From assembly GCF_000758665.1 (NCBI RefSeq), contig NZ_CP009285.1, forward strand, positions 4,092,001-4,156,000: a stretch of 64,000 bases of DNA, in the 5' to 3' direction. Under the pieces are notes generated by a model, which made no database searches, was not told the origin of the DNA, and saw only the letters and a program-made list of their open reading frames with translations. The stretch is from Paenibacillus borealis (GTDB taxonomy: Bacteria > Bacillota > Bacilli > Paenibacillales > Paenibacillaceae). Made by a program: the position numbers and the translations under genes. Below, in pieces: positions 18,163-26,165 of this stretch (position 1 is its first letter; every line of letters starts with the position of its first letter).

Positions 18163-19395
18163 TCAGCTCGTTTCGGGGGACGTCACTTGAACCGTTAAGC
18201 CTAACTTTTCGATTTGTTTCAAGTAATAAGCTAACGCCTTTTCCTTGGACGTGCTCTCCGGCACGTCTTTTTCTTCGTATCCAGATCTGTTTTTCATTAA
18301 ACTGTAAATAATCTTTACCAGTAAATGTGCCGTGGCTACACACGCTTTTTTGTCTCCACGCCGCTTTCGAACCCGCCTAAAGTGCTGACCGATACGATTG
18401 GAGGATTTCTCATTGGCCCATGCCGCCTGGGTTAACGCGCGTTTCAAAAACTTGTTTCCCGGCAGACATTTCGTTTTAGATTTCCTTCCTGCACTTTCCT
18501 TGTTTCCCGGGCTGACGCCTGCCCAAGACGTCAATTGTTCCTCCGTTTCGAAACGCTTATGAACCTCCGGACCGAGTTCAGCAAAAATAGCCGCAGCCGT
18601 ATTGCGTTCAATCCCAGGGATCGAATCGAGCCACTCCAGTTCTTCGGCATATGGGGCTAGCTTGCATTCAATCCGGGCTTCCACTTGCTCGATTTGCTTC
18701 TCCAGATACAACAGATGATCCCAGTGAAGCCGCATCATCTCCCGATGATGACGACGCACACGTCCATTCAACGCGTCCATGAGTTCAGGGACCTTTTTCT
18801 TTAGTTTTGTCTTCACGAGCCCGCGAAGCTGCTCTTCGTCCAGCACCTCGCCATTCATTAACTGCTCCAGCAACAAACGGCCCGATACGCCAAAGACATC
18901 CGTGATGAAACTAGACAATTTGATATTTCCATCTTGCAGCAGTTTATGAATCCGATTCTTTTCGGCAGTGATCGCTTGGACCATTTTCACCCGGTACCGG
19001 GTCCAGTCCCGCAGATCCCGCAACTGCTCGGGCAGGACCACACTGGCTTGAACCAATCCGCACCGGTGGAGTTTCGCAATCCAAAAGGCATCGTTCATAT
19101 CGGTTTTTCGTCCAGGAATGTTTTTAATCGTCCGAGCATTCGCCAAGACGATGTCGCACGTCGATTCGAGTACATTCCAGACCGGTTTCCATAATACCCC
19201 TGTACTCTCCATCGCTACCTCCTGACACCGATTCGCGATAAGCCAGTCCTGAAGCCGCAATAATTCACGCGTTGTCGTTCCGAACGTCGAGATTTGCTTT
19301 TGGGGAGTGTGGTCCAGCGGTCCGTTTAGAATACAAGCGACAACCGTTTTGTTATGAACATCGAGACCCGCACAGCATTCACGTATAGCATCCAT
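18163..19395 (-). CDS. IS110-family transposase (DEDD recombinase)
   Basis: 410 residues. The N-terminal RuvC-like DEDD domain starts CAGLDVHNKTVVACI, with AMESTGVLWKP and GRKTDMNDAFWIAKL; the central part is coiled. The C-terminal Transposase_20 domain has SIPGIERNTAAAIFAELG and the catalytic-serine region TSWAGVSPGNKESAGRKS. The frame is intact, so it may be active. The 5' non-coding side (about 250 bp) is longer than the 3' side (about 127 bp), as in IS110-group elements that encode a bridge RNA upstream of the recombinase. Confidence 0.95.
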   Translation of the reverse strand: MDAIRECCAGLDVHNKTVVACILNGPLDHTPQKQISTFGTTTRELLRLQDWLIANRCQEVAMESTGVLWKPVWNVLESTCDIVLANARTIKNIPGRKTDMNDAFWIAKLHRCGLVQASVVLPEQLRDLRDWTRYRVKMVQAITAEKNRIHKLLQDGNIKLSSFITDVFGVSGRLLLEQLMNGEVLDEEQLRGLVKTKLKKKVPELMDALNGRVRRHHREMMRLHWDHLLYLEKQIEQVEARIECKLAPYAEELEWLDSIPGIERNTAAAIFAELGPEVHKRFETEEQLTSWAGVSPGNKESAGRKSKTKCLPGNKFLKRALTQAAWANEKSSNRIGQHFRRVRKRRGDKKACVATAHLLVKIIYSLMKNRSGYEEKDVPESTSKEKALAYYLKQIEKLGLTVQVTSPETS

Positions 19396-19439
19396 GAATC
19401 TATCCTACTTTCCTGTCAATTCACAAATCATGCGCTCAT

Positions 19440-19565
19440 TCGTTTAGAATTTTATACACGCACTTTGATGTGCAATAGGCGGTGCCTGAGAGTCGCAATA
19501 GGACAGTTTATACAACAGGGTTTTTGGCCCCAATAAATGCTCGTCCACAGATTTGTTATCTTTAG
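19440..19565 (-). ncRNA. Candidate IS110 bridge RNA region
   Basis: This is the non-coding region upstream of the transposase, read on the minus strand. TGTTGTATAAACT (complement of 19505-19517) shares TGTTGTATAAA with the reconstructed insertion target. GCATTTATT (complement of 19532-19540) can pair with the other side of that target. GTGTATAAAATTC (complement of 19447-19459) repeats the GTATAAA core present at both element ends. This pattern fits target-loop and donor-loop guides. RNA ends are unknown. Confidence 0.6.
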
Positions 19566-19643
19566 TTTTTCCAGGTTTTAGGTATAGAAACATAGGGAGT
19601 ACCTATTTTCATTCTAGGGGGTGACGCCGAGGCGTCATGGAAG

Positions 19644-19710
19644 TTTATACAACAATTTTGGATTTGGGACGATATGACGAGGGAAATGTTGTATTCTGTG
19701 CAGGATTTTA
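19644..19710 (+). repeat. Phased palindrome array A, right part (half of unit 3 and unit 4)
   Basis: It continues the interrupted array: TTTATACAACA completes unit 3, and TTGTATTCTGTGCAG (centre 19696) is unit 4. With the IS removed, unit spacing is about 52, 52.5 and 51.5 bp. The stretch 19711-19860 shows nothing further that I recognise. Confidence 0.82.
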
Positions 19711-19860
19711 TAAAAGTCACCAGATCTCTGTCACAGAAAGCCGATGATTCAAGGAATTTAGCAGGAAATAATTAACTTATTGTCGAATTTACTGGTTTGG
19801 GCTAATCCGGCGTGCAGCCGGAGCAGCTTACATACATTGGGGGAAGGAATTAGAACAACT

Positions 19861-20940
19861 ATGAAAAAGCTTGTATTACTGCTCACCACGCTGTTGCTCA
19901 TGATCGGATTAGGGTATCCAGGAGGAGCCGGAAATGCAGCTGCAGCCGCAGCACCGAAGTACACGGAGATTTCCACATTTGTAGACGGGACACTTATGAT
20001 CTCGGCATCCAAGTCTGTACTTGTCAATGGTTCGGCTTATGTACCTGTGAAGCTGCTGAATCAGATTCCCGGCTTTACCGTTGCTACCGCAGCCTCTGCT
20101 GTGACCATCACCGGAAGTAAGGGAAGCGCGAAGTTGAACAAGGACAACTCTATACTGTACAAAAACTCCAACTATGTCGCGTTCAAAACACTGCTTAAGC
20201 TTGGAGCTATAGACGGCAAATATGCCACCAGCTCGTATACTCTGTTCATCTGGAGTACGGAAGATGGCAAAATAAAGAGCAACAGTATGCTCTACGCCAT
20301 CAGCAAGCTGCCAGGAACCATGGGCCAGGCTGTGGGCAAGAAGGTCTATCTATATGCACATCCCGGCAGCCACTGGGTGACAGATGTTCAATACGCGGAC
20401 GATACAAATACTTCTACTTTCACCCTACTGAGCGAAGCTGGAATAACTTGGACGCTGGATCTGGACGACAGTGAGACCGACACGTTGTACACCGAAGAGA
20501 ATCTCTTTGCTTTCAAAGAAAATTTCAACGGTGATCCGGCATGGGCTGTAAATGCAAAGATTCCGGACAGTCCTTTTAAGAACATGGAGAAGGTTACGGT
20601 CAAAGATTTCCGTTCCAGTCCCGGGGATGGCGGTCTAGAGGTACTGATCCGCCGGGCGAACGGCCAGGAAATCTATATCAGTCTAGACACGACCGTTAAC
20701 CCTGTTGATTACCTTAAGGAGCTATTCTACTTTAAGAATCCTAGAACAGCTTATCCCAGCAGTGATGCCGTATGGGCTGCTATCCGGGATGAGCGGATCA
20801 TTACCGACATGACGTTTGAACAAGTCTATCTGTCGTGGGGAGAGCCCGACAGCTACAACGAAGATTTGGGATATATCGTTTACGGCCATCAATATCTGTA
20901 TTTCATTAATAACAAGCTGAAATATTACTATGAGCTGTAG
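19861..20940 (+). CDS. Secreted stalk-domain (copper amine oxidase N-terminal-like) protein
   Basis: 359 residues from ATG 19861; the in-frame extension to 19780 lacks a ribosome site and a signal. A Sec signal peptide (MKKLVLLLTTLLLMIGLG ... AAAAAAP) is followed by a domain resembling the copper amine oxidase-like N-terminal repeat common in Paenibacillus surface proteins (ASKSVLVNGSAYVPVKLLN ... YVAFKTLLKLGA). The rest is unrecognised and ends in a region with VYLSWGEPDSYNEDLGY, reminiscent of SmpA/OmlA-like folds. Probably an exported wall-associated protein of unknown function. Confidence 0.75.
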   Translation: MKKLVLLLTTLLLMIGLGYPGGAGNAAAAAAPKYTEISTFVDGTLMISASKSVLVNGSAYVPVKLLNQIPGFTVATAASAVTITGSKGSAKLNKDNSILYKNSNYVAFKTLLKLGAIDGKYATSSYTLFIWSTEDGKIKSNSMLYAISKLPGTMGQAVGKKVYLYAHPGSHWVTDVQYADDTNTSTFTLLSEAGITWTLDLDDSETDTLYTEENLFAFKENFNGDPAWAVNAKIPDSPFKNMEKVTVKDFRSSPGDGGLEVLIRRANGQEIYISLDTTVNPVDYLKELFYFKNPRTAYPSSDAVWAAIRDERIITDMTFEQVYLSWGEPDSYNEDLGYIVYGHQYLYFINNKLKYYYEL

Positions 20941-20979
20941 AGGATTGCGCCTAAATCATTCGTAAACGGTACTTTACTG

Positions 20980-21005
20980 AAAAAGCCTCACCGTTGAGGC
21001 TTTTT
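20980..21005. terminator. Terminator after stalk-domain gene
   Basis: AAAAAGCCTCA-CCGT-TGAGGCTTTTT, a perfect stem usable in both directions. Confidence 0.92.
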
Positions 21006-21021
21006 CTTTTGTAATACAATA

Positions 21022-21315
21022 CTAAGAATTCTGCAGGGACTGGTTGAATTTCAACCTTTGTTCATACCCATGAATATAGTTGAGGCCTGAGTGAGTTAAC
21101 TCACCTGATTTAGCATAACCAGCTTCGTAAATATGGTTCAGGGTAATATTGAAATCCCTTTCGTCCATACCTATTTGATTGAAGCGGGGTTCCTTCTCTT
21201 CTTCAAGCAACTTCAGAATCTGATATACCGGGTCCGTACGTAGCAATTCATTCAACTTCCTTCCTGTAAGCAATATGGCTTTAGCATATGCACAAGGAGG
21301 GATGTTGGTGACCAA
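21022..21315 (-). CDS. Hypothetical small protein, possible winged-helix fold
   Basis: Up to 97 residues; the listed start is TTG 21315 and is uncertain, since in-frame TTGs further in are also possible. The helical beginning VYQILKLLEEEKEP, then DERDFNITLNHIYEAGYAKSG and the closing ELTHSGLNYIHGYEQR resemble small winged-helix (YjcQ-like) proteins in which LTxxGxxYI closes the wing. No family was firmly recognised. Confidence 0.5.
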   Translation of the reverse strand: MVTNIPPCAYAKAILLTGRKLNELLRTDPVYQILKLLEEEKEPRFNQIGMDERDFNITLNHIYEAGYAKSGELTHSGLNYIHGYEQRLKFNQSLQNS

Positions 21316-21625
21316 CTGACCTCATCCCATTAATCCCGGAGTTGTTACAATGGCTGCAGGATATAAACTGGCCTATAGCAGAAAAGTATGCAATTTGTTG
21401 CTGACAGTGCCTAAAGAGACGGTTCCATACGTAGCGGAGGTTCTAAATGGAGGAGATGACATATGGAAGGAATGGTGTCTGCAGTGTTATGTAAGTCAAT
21501 TGCCTGAAGAATTCAGACATCCATTAGAGACGCAGATTCAGCGAATAGCCTATAACCCAACCAAGGGTGAGGAACTTGAAGAAGTCCATATTACAGCAAG
21601 AGAATTGCTCAAGGATTTCAGCTGA
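21312..21625 (+). pseudogene. DUF5071-family gene with a frameshift
   Basis: The C-terminal 80 residues in one frame (KVCNLLLTVPKETV...NGGDDIWKEWCL...RIAYNPTKGEELEEV) are typical DUF5071. The preceding residues are found only in the next frame (DLIPLIPELLQWLQDINWPIAEK, 21318-21386). The two join at the A-run 21382-21385, so one base has been lost there. An in-frame TGA at 21309-21311 and no recognisable N-terminus further upstream show that the gene is also truncated. Confidence 0.75.
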
Positions 21626-21638
21626 ATTCCTTGAGCAA
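21605..21638. terminator. Bidirectional terminator between DUF5071 remnant and ALDH
   Basis: TTGCTCAAGGA, loop TTTCAGCTGAA, TTCCTTGAGCAA; it overlaps the last codons of the remnant and precedes the convergent ALDH stop. Confidence 0.75.
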
Positions 21639-21644
21639 CTTTAG

Positions 21645-23072
21645 TTATTTTATACTGTATCCCGTAATCGTCTTCGTCTCCAGACATTCCGCAATACCAT
21701 ATTCCCCGTATTCTCTTCCTAATCCGGACTGTTTATAACCACCGAAGGGGGCTTTCATTTCCGGGCTGGCACCATTGATGCTCACAACGCCGGCGGCAAT
21801 TCTGGATGCAACCCGGTTGGCCTGATCCAGATCCGCGGAATGCACATAGGCCCCAAGCCCATAGTTGGTGTTATTGGCGATAGCAACCGCTTCTTCCACG
21901 GTCTTATAGGTGAGAACCACTAATACAGGTCCGAAAATTTCCTCTCTGGCAATTGTCATATCCTCAGTAACATTTACGAATAGAGTGGGTTTAACGAAAT
22001 AACCATGCTCTAATCCAGCAGGCCGGCCTATGCCTCCAGTCACCAATTCCGCGCCTTCCTCGATACCTATCTGAATATAGCGTTGTACGTTCAGGAACTG
22101 CTTCTCCGTAACAATTGGGCCAAGCACCGTGTCTTCATCCCAGGGATTACCGACTTTCACTGCCCCGATTGCTGATTGTGCCAGCTGCTTCACTTCCTGG
22201 AGACGATGCTCCGGAACAAGAATTCGCGTACCTGCCACACAAGCCTGCCCATTATTCATAAATCCTTGAGCTATCGCTACTGGAATCACTTTGGTGTAAT
22301 CAACATCATCCAGAATTATGTTCGGTGACTTACCCCCGAGCTCCAAGGTAACCCGTTTCAGGGTTTCTGCTGCGCTTTTCAGGATTTCTTTGCCGACACG
22401 GGTCGAGCCGGTAAAAGAAATCAGCGCCACATCCGGATTACGGGTGAGTTCGGCACCCACGGTATGGCCGTAACCATTCACGACATTAATGACTCCTTTG
22501 GGGAGTCCGGCATTGTGGAATGCTTCCGTAATTCTTCCGGTCTGCATAGCACTAAGCTCACTCGGCTTGATGACGACTGTACATCCCGCAGCAATGGCTG
22601 CCGCAAGCTTCGCGGTGATTTGTGAATAACTTGCATTCCAGGGCGTAATAATCCCGACGACACCAACGGGCTCAGAGACTACCTTGGCAGAAGCGATATA
22701 ACGGACAAATTCAAAGTTGTCCAGCGCCTGCTTCGTATCGAGGAAATTAGCAGCAGCCAGCTTCACGCGGCCGATGGCTGATTTTTTCGGGGCACCATAT
22801 TCCTCAATATTTGCTTCCACCATTGCATCCATGTTCGCCAGAACAGCATCATGCAGCCGCTGCAGCATTTCACTGCGCTCTTCCACAGAAGTCTGAGAGA
22901 AGGTGGCGAAAGCTTCCTTAGCTGCAGCAATAGCCAGTCTGGCATCCTCTTCATTACCGAGTACAACCTGACCTATCACTTCCTGGGTAGCCGGATTGAT
23001 CAACTGCTGAAGTTCCTTTCCTTGCGGCTCAATAAACTCACCATTCACGTATAACCTGTCTATTGTAAACAT
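21645..23072 (-). CDS. NAD(P)-dependent aldehyde dehydrogenase
   Basis: 475 residues, normal family length. It has cofactor region TPWNASYSQITAKLAAAI, FTGSTRVGKEI, catalytic Glu in ELGGKSPNI and nucleophile Cys in NNGQACVAGTR. It ends with the characteristic FGGYKQSGLGREYG. It oxidises an aldehyde to an acid; the substrate cannot be told. Divergent from a TetR gene 172 bp away, which may control it. Confidence 0.93.
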   Translation of the reverse strand: MFTIDRLYVNGEFIEPQGKELQQLINPATQEVIGQVVLGNEEDARLAIAAAKEAFATFSQTSVEERSEMLQRLHDAVLANMDAMVEANIEEYGAPKKSAIGRVKLAAANFLDTKQALDNFEFVRYIASAKVVSEPVGVVGIITPWNASYSQITAKLAAAIAAGCTVVIKPSELSAMQTGRITEAFHNAGLPKGVINVVNGYGHTVGAELTRNPDVALISFTGSTRVGKEILKSAAETLKRVTLELGGKSPNIILDDVDYTKVIPVAIAQGFMNNGQACVAGTRILVPEHRLQEVKQLAQSAIGAVKVGNPWDEDTVLGPIVTEKQFLNVQRYIQIGIEEGAELVTGGIGRPAGLEHGYFVKPTLFVNVTEDMTIAREEIFGPVLVVLTYKTVEEAVAIANNTNYGLGAYVHSADLDQANRVASRIAAGVVSINGASPEMKAPFGGYKQSGLGREYGEYGIAECLETKTITGYSIK

Positions 23073-23244
23073 ACAGACATCTCCTGTTCTTAAGATGGAT
23101 TAGTTTGATGACGAGGAAATAATATCACGATAAGTATTCAAAGTAAACAAAAAGAACATAAAGTGTCTAATATGTGCATTGTGTTTCGTCCTTTGTAATT
23201 TTCATGTATAATGGATTGACTGGCCAACAGGAGGAAAAAACAGT

Positions 23245-23907
23245 ATGTCCTTAGACCCAAAGAAGTCCCTGACGCAAAGCAAGCTTTTGAAAAAAATCAT
23301 TCCAGCCGTTATGAAGGATGGCTTTCAGCAGTTAAAAATGGAAGAAATCGCGAAACTGATGGATGTCAGCCGTGCGACTATGTACAAGCATTTTTCCTCT
23401 AAAGAAGAGGTCATTGCCGGTGTAGTGTACATTTTTGTGGACTACATAGATCAATTAAAGCTTCCTTCCGTGCAGGTGGAGGGAGAATTATTCGGGGTTT
23501 CCTTTCAGCAGCTGTTTGAGCAGTCGGTTTCGCTCGCCGGTAAAATATCAGAGGTTTTCCTGAAGGAACTGCAGGGCGCTTACCCGGAGCTGTCGGACAG
23601 CCTGAAGTCGGCTCTACTGCAGCGCGAGTCGCAATCGTTAGAGTTTTACCGCCACGGTATAGACCAAGGCATATTCCAGCCGATCAACGAAAGATTCATT
23701 CTGCTTCAAGATGAGCTGCTGCTGCGTGAGATTATGAATACGAAGTATTTACTGCAGAATCAGACCTCTATTCAGCAGGTACTGACGGACTACTATCAGT
23801 TTAAGAAAGTTCAGTTGTTCCGGCCGGAGAAGATGGGGCTCATCGATGATCATCTGATTATTCCGGTCATTAATCATGTCGCAGAGAAATACAATCGTAC
23901 ACTGTAG
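23245..23907 (+). CDS. TetR/AcrR-family regulator
   Basis: 220 residues. The helix-turn-helix is at about residues 15-60 (MKDGFQQLKMEEIAKLMDVSRATMYKHFSSKEEV) and the C-terminal domain is helical. AGGAGG precedes ATG. It stands between the divergent ALDH gene and yojF-bshB2 downstream (9 bp gap), so it may regulate either set. Confidence 0.9.
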   Translation: MSLDPKKSLTQSKLLKKIIPAVMKDGFQQLKMEEIAKLMDVSRATMYKHFSSKEEVIAGVVYIFVDYIDQLKLPSVQVEGELFGVSFQQLFEQSVSLAGKISEVFLKELQGAYPELSDSLKSALLQRESQSLEFYRHGIDQGIFQPINERFILLQDELLLREIMNTKYLLQNQTSIQQVLTDYYQFKKVQLFRPEKMGLIDDHLIIPVINHVAEKYNRTL

Positions 23908-23916
23908 GAGGACAAT

Positions 23917-24261
23917 ATGCAGCTAATTCAACCCCAAGAAATCCAGTCCCATATCGACCGGTTTACCGGTCTGGACCTATATATTCATCTCGAACTTACA
24001 ACAGGCGCTTACGCCAGTCACATCGACAGTTCGCGTCCGCCGGGATCAGCGTTCATCAGTAATGCAGTTATCCGCTACACACATGGTTCGATTTCCGGAA
24101 CTGGGCCTTACCGGGTCGGCCTGAAGACAGAGCAGGGCTGGATTTATGCGGAAGGGCTTACCCATGTGGATGAGAACGAAACCGAGCGGCTAATCCTGGC
24201 CGGACATGATAATCAGGGCAAGCTGATTGTGGCATTGCAGCTTAGCCGGAACCCTTTTTAA
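23917..24261 (+). CDS. yojF: YojF-family protein (DUF1806)
   Basis: 114 residues. The sequence around IDRFTGLDLYIHLELTTGAYASH and the segment GSAFISNAVIRYTHGSISGTGPYRVGLKTEQGWIYAEGLTH match the DUF1806 family, which in Bacillus sits directly before bshB2. Here its TAA overlaps the ATG of bshB2 by one base, the same conserved pairing. The role is not established; linkage suggests bacillithiol metabolism. Confidence 0.85.
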   Translation: MQLIQPQEIQSHIDRFTGLDLYIHLELTTGAYASHIDSSRPPGSAFISNAVIRYTHGSISGTGPYRVGLKTEQGWIYAEGLTHVDENETERLILAGHDNQGKLIVALQLSRNPF

Positions 24262-25007
24262 TGCAAATGGAGGATCAAGCAACCGTGAATAGTAGAACTA
24301 TGACAAATAAGAAAATCTTAGTGGTGTTACCCCATCCTGATGATGAGGCGTATTTTGTCTCCGGGACATTGGCTAAGTACATAGAAGAAGGTGCTCAGGT
24401 TACCTATGCCTGCCTGACCTTAGGCGAGATGGGCCGCAACATGGGGGTGCCGCTGTTCGCGAACCGTGTCACCCTGCCGGCCATACGTAAGCTGGAGCTG
24501 GCTGCGTCCGCTCAGTCCATAGGTATTCAAGACTTAAGAATGCTCGGCTTCCATGATAAAATGATCGAGTTCGAAGACCGGGATCTGCTGGATAGTCAGA
24601 TTATGAAGCTGATTCAGGAACTGACTCCGTCGCTCGTCATTACCTTTTATCCCGGTTACAGCGTTCATCCCGATCATGATGCCACAGGAGCTGCTGTTAT
24701 TCGCACAATTGCCCGGTTACCTCTGACAGAAAGGCCAGTTGTACATTGCTCTGCTTTCTCTAACAATCATGAGAAGGTGATCGGGAAGGCGGATGTAAGT
24801 ATAGATGTGACCCGATTCCTCGCTACTAAAATAAAGTCTATCCTGTCGCACAGCTCCCAGTTCCAGGAGGACAAGCTTCTTGGCGGGCGTGATATAACAG
24901 ATGATATTATCCGCAGCAAGTTCGGCACAGAACGGTTCTGGACCTACCAGTTCGGGGATGTCATTGCAGCGAAACCGAGAGGAGATTTAGTTTGTGCGCA
25001 GATGTAA
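24261..25007 (+). CDS. bshB2: Bacillithiol biosynthesis deacetylase BshB2 (first copy)
   Basis: 248 residues. The LmbE/PIG-L zinc motif HPDDEAYFVSGTLAKY lies near the N-terminus and the second motif YSVHPDHDATGAAV further on, with GEMGRNMG between. It removes the acetyl group from GlcNAc-malate in bacillithiol synthesis, or cleaves bacillithiol conjugates as in Bca-type relatives. A close paralogue lies at 29971-30645. Its end overlaps the start of a broken HAD gene. Confidence 0.9.
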   Translation: MQMEDQATVNSRTMTNKKILVVLPHPDDEAYFVSGTLAKYIEEGAQVTYACLTLGEMGRNMGVPLFANRVTLPAIRKLELAASAQSIGIQDLRMLGFHDKMIEFEDRDLLDSQIMKLIQELTPSLVITFYPGYSVHPDHDATGAAVIRTIARLPLTERPVVHCSAFSNNHEKVIGKADVSIDVTRFLATKIKSILSHSSQFQEDKLLGGRDITDDIIRSKFGTERFWTYQFGDVIAAKPRGDLVCAQM

Positions 25008-25151
25008 GTGCAATATTCATTGACCGGGATGGAACGATAGGCGGTTCAGATGAGGTAAAAGTATAGAGAGAAATGGTCCGTCACGGAGCCGGATTATATA
25101 GCCGTTAATCTCGAAGATGCAGTGAATTATGTGATGAATTTAGCTGGATAG
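24992..25151 (+). pseudogene. HAD-family hydrolase gutted by internal deletion
   Basis: A TTG start at 24992 follows GAGAGGAG inside bshB2 and opens CADVSAIFIDRDGTIGGSDEV, a clear HAD motif I (DxDGT-type IDRDGT), but TAG at 25064-25066 ends it. About 10 bp on, a second stretch (EKWSVTEPDYIAVNLEDAV, ending TAG 25149-25151) looks like the C-terminus of the same kind of protein. The middle, about 120-150 codons, is gone. Confidence 0.75.
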
Positions 25152-25162
25152 GAGTGTTACTG

Positions 25163-25705
25163 ATGACAGAACAACAAGTTTACATACGGTTCCCTGAGGA
25201 TACAGATGCTGTTGAGCTGACGGCGATGTACAAGCGCAACCGGGAGTTTTTCGAAGAGCATTCTCCGGACGTTCCTGATGAGTTCTATACAGAAGAGTAT
25301 CAGCGCGACAGGATTTTGAAGTATAAGGAAGACAGAGCTGCGGACGATAGATACGATTTCCTGGTATGTCATAAGGCGGATAACCGGATTATAGGCACTG
25401 TAAGCTTGTCTTTTGTGGTGCGGGGACCGCTGCAGAGCAGTATGATCGGATACAGCCTGGATAAAGAGTATAATGGAAAAGGCTACATGACGGAGGCGGT
25501 GAAGCAAGTAGTACGCTATGCCTTCGAGGAGCTGAAGTTCCACCGGATCACAGGGGAAGCTTCCCCCGGAAATCCCGGATCGATCCGTGTTCTGGAGAAT
25601 GCCGGATTCCACAGGGAAGGAATTGCCCAGCGCAACGTGAAGATCAAGGGAGTATGGGAGGATCATCAGATTCTGGCTATTCTTAATCCGTCAGATCTGA
25701 TCTAG
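25163..25705 (+). CDS. GNAT acetyltransferase (RimJ/RimL type)
   Basis: 180 residues from ATG 25163, preceded by GGAGTG; the in-frame GTG 25154 lies within that ribosome site. The fold shows IGYSLDKEYNGKGYMTEAVKQ, the acetyl-CoA loop, then FHRITGEASPGNPGSIRVLENAGFHREGI, typical of N-terminal alanine or related acetyltransferases. Substrate unknown. Confidence 0.92.
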   Translation: MTEQQVYIRFPEDTDAVELTAMYKRNREFFEEHSPDVPDEFYTEEYQRDRILKYKEDRAADDRYDFLVCHKADNRIIGTVSLSFVVRGPLQSSMIGYSLDKEYNGKGYMTEAVKQVVRYAFEELKFHRITGEASPGNPGSIRVLENAGFHREGIAQRNVKIKGVWEDHQILAILNPSDLI

Positions 25706-25756
25706 CAAGAGCAATGCATTCATAGCATTCATAATCAAAATTCCGGAGGTTCATCT

Positions 25757-26065
25757 ATGAGTCAGCGTTTGCGTATCACCCGTTCCATGCAACAGGATAA
25801 TGAAGAGCAAGCTATTACTTTGGAAGAGTGCACACAGTATTTTGCAGACAAACCCGATTTCTCGTATTCGCAAGTCTTAACTGTAAAAGGACCCGAGAGT
25901 ACGATGTCCATCGATGGTGATTTTTTCATGTGGAGCTATGAGGGGATGGAATTCCCTTTCCGGTTGTACATGGGAGATCTGTACGTTGCTCTTTCTACGG
26001 AAGCTATCGTTCCTGTAATGCTCGAAATTGCCACCGCCCTGCGGGCTGACGTGGTTGAAGGATAG
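25757..26065 (+). CDS. Hypothetical protein, 102 residues
   Basis: Good ribosome site (GGAGG before ATG). An acidic protein with a short ordered core (FSYSQVLTVKGPESTMSIDGDFFMWSYEGMEFPFRLYMGDLYVALS) that looks beta-rich. No signal peptide, membrane segment or metal motif. Not recognised. It lies alone between the acetyltransferase and a serine hydrolase. Confidence 0.7.
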   Translation: MSQRLRITRSMQQDNEEQAITLEECTQYFADKPDFSYSQVLTVKGPESTMSIDGDFFMWSYEGMEFPFRLYMGDLYVALSTEAIVPVMLEIATALRADVVEG

Positions 26066-26165
26066 CTTAGGGAAAGTTCAGCTTAATCTGTTTATTATAC
26101 ATTAAGTAACCCCTGGTGATGTTATATTTATCCAATGAGTACGGCACATTTAGGGGGGCAACTGA

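Larger units (their letters stand above)
18036..19650 (-). mobile_element. IS110-family insertion sequence in a palindrome array
   Basis: Boundaries come from comparing the flanks with the intact array at 48664-48840. Host sequence ends in TTTATAC at 18029-18035 and resumes from an identical TTTATAC at 19644-19650. About 1.6 kb, including one copy of the 7-bp core. The transposase is on the minus strand. There are no long terminal inverted repeats, as usual for IS110. A short hairpin TGACGCC-GA-GGCGTCA (19622-19637) lies just inside the end next to the 5' non-coding region. Confidence 0.88.

Noticed and set aside
18163..19395. IS element with conventional terminal inverted repeats
   Set aside because: No such repeats flank it; the DEDD recombinase and the rebuilt target site show IS110-type insertion.
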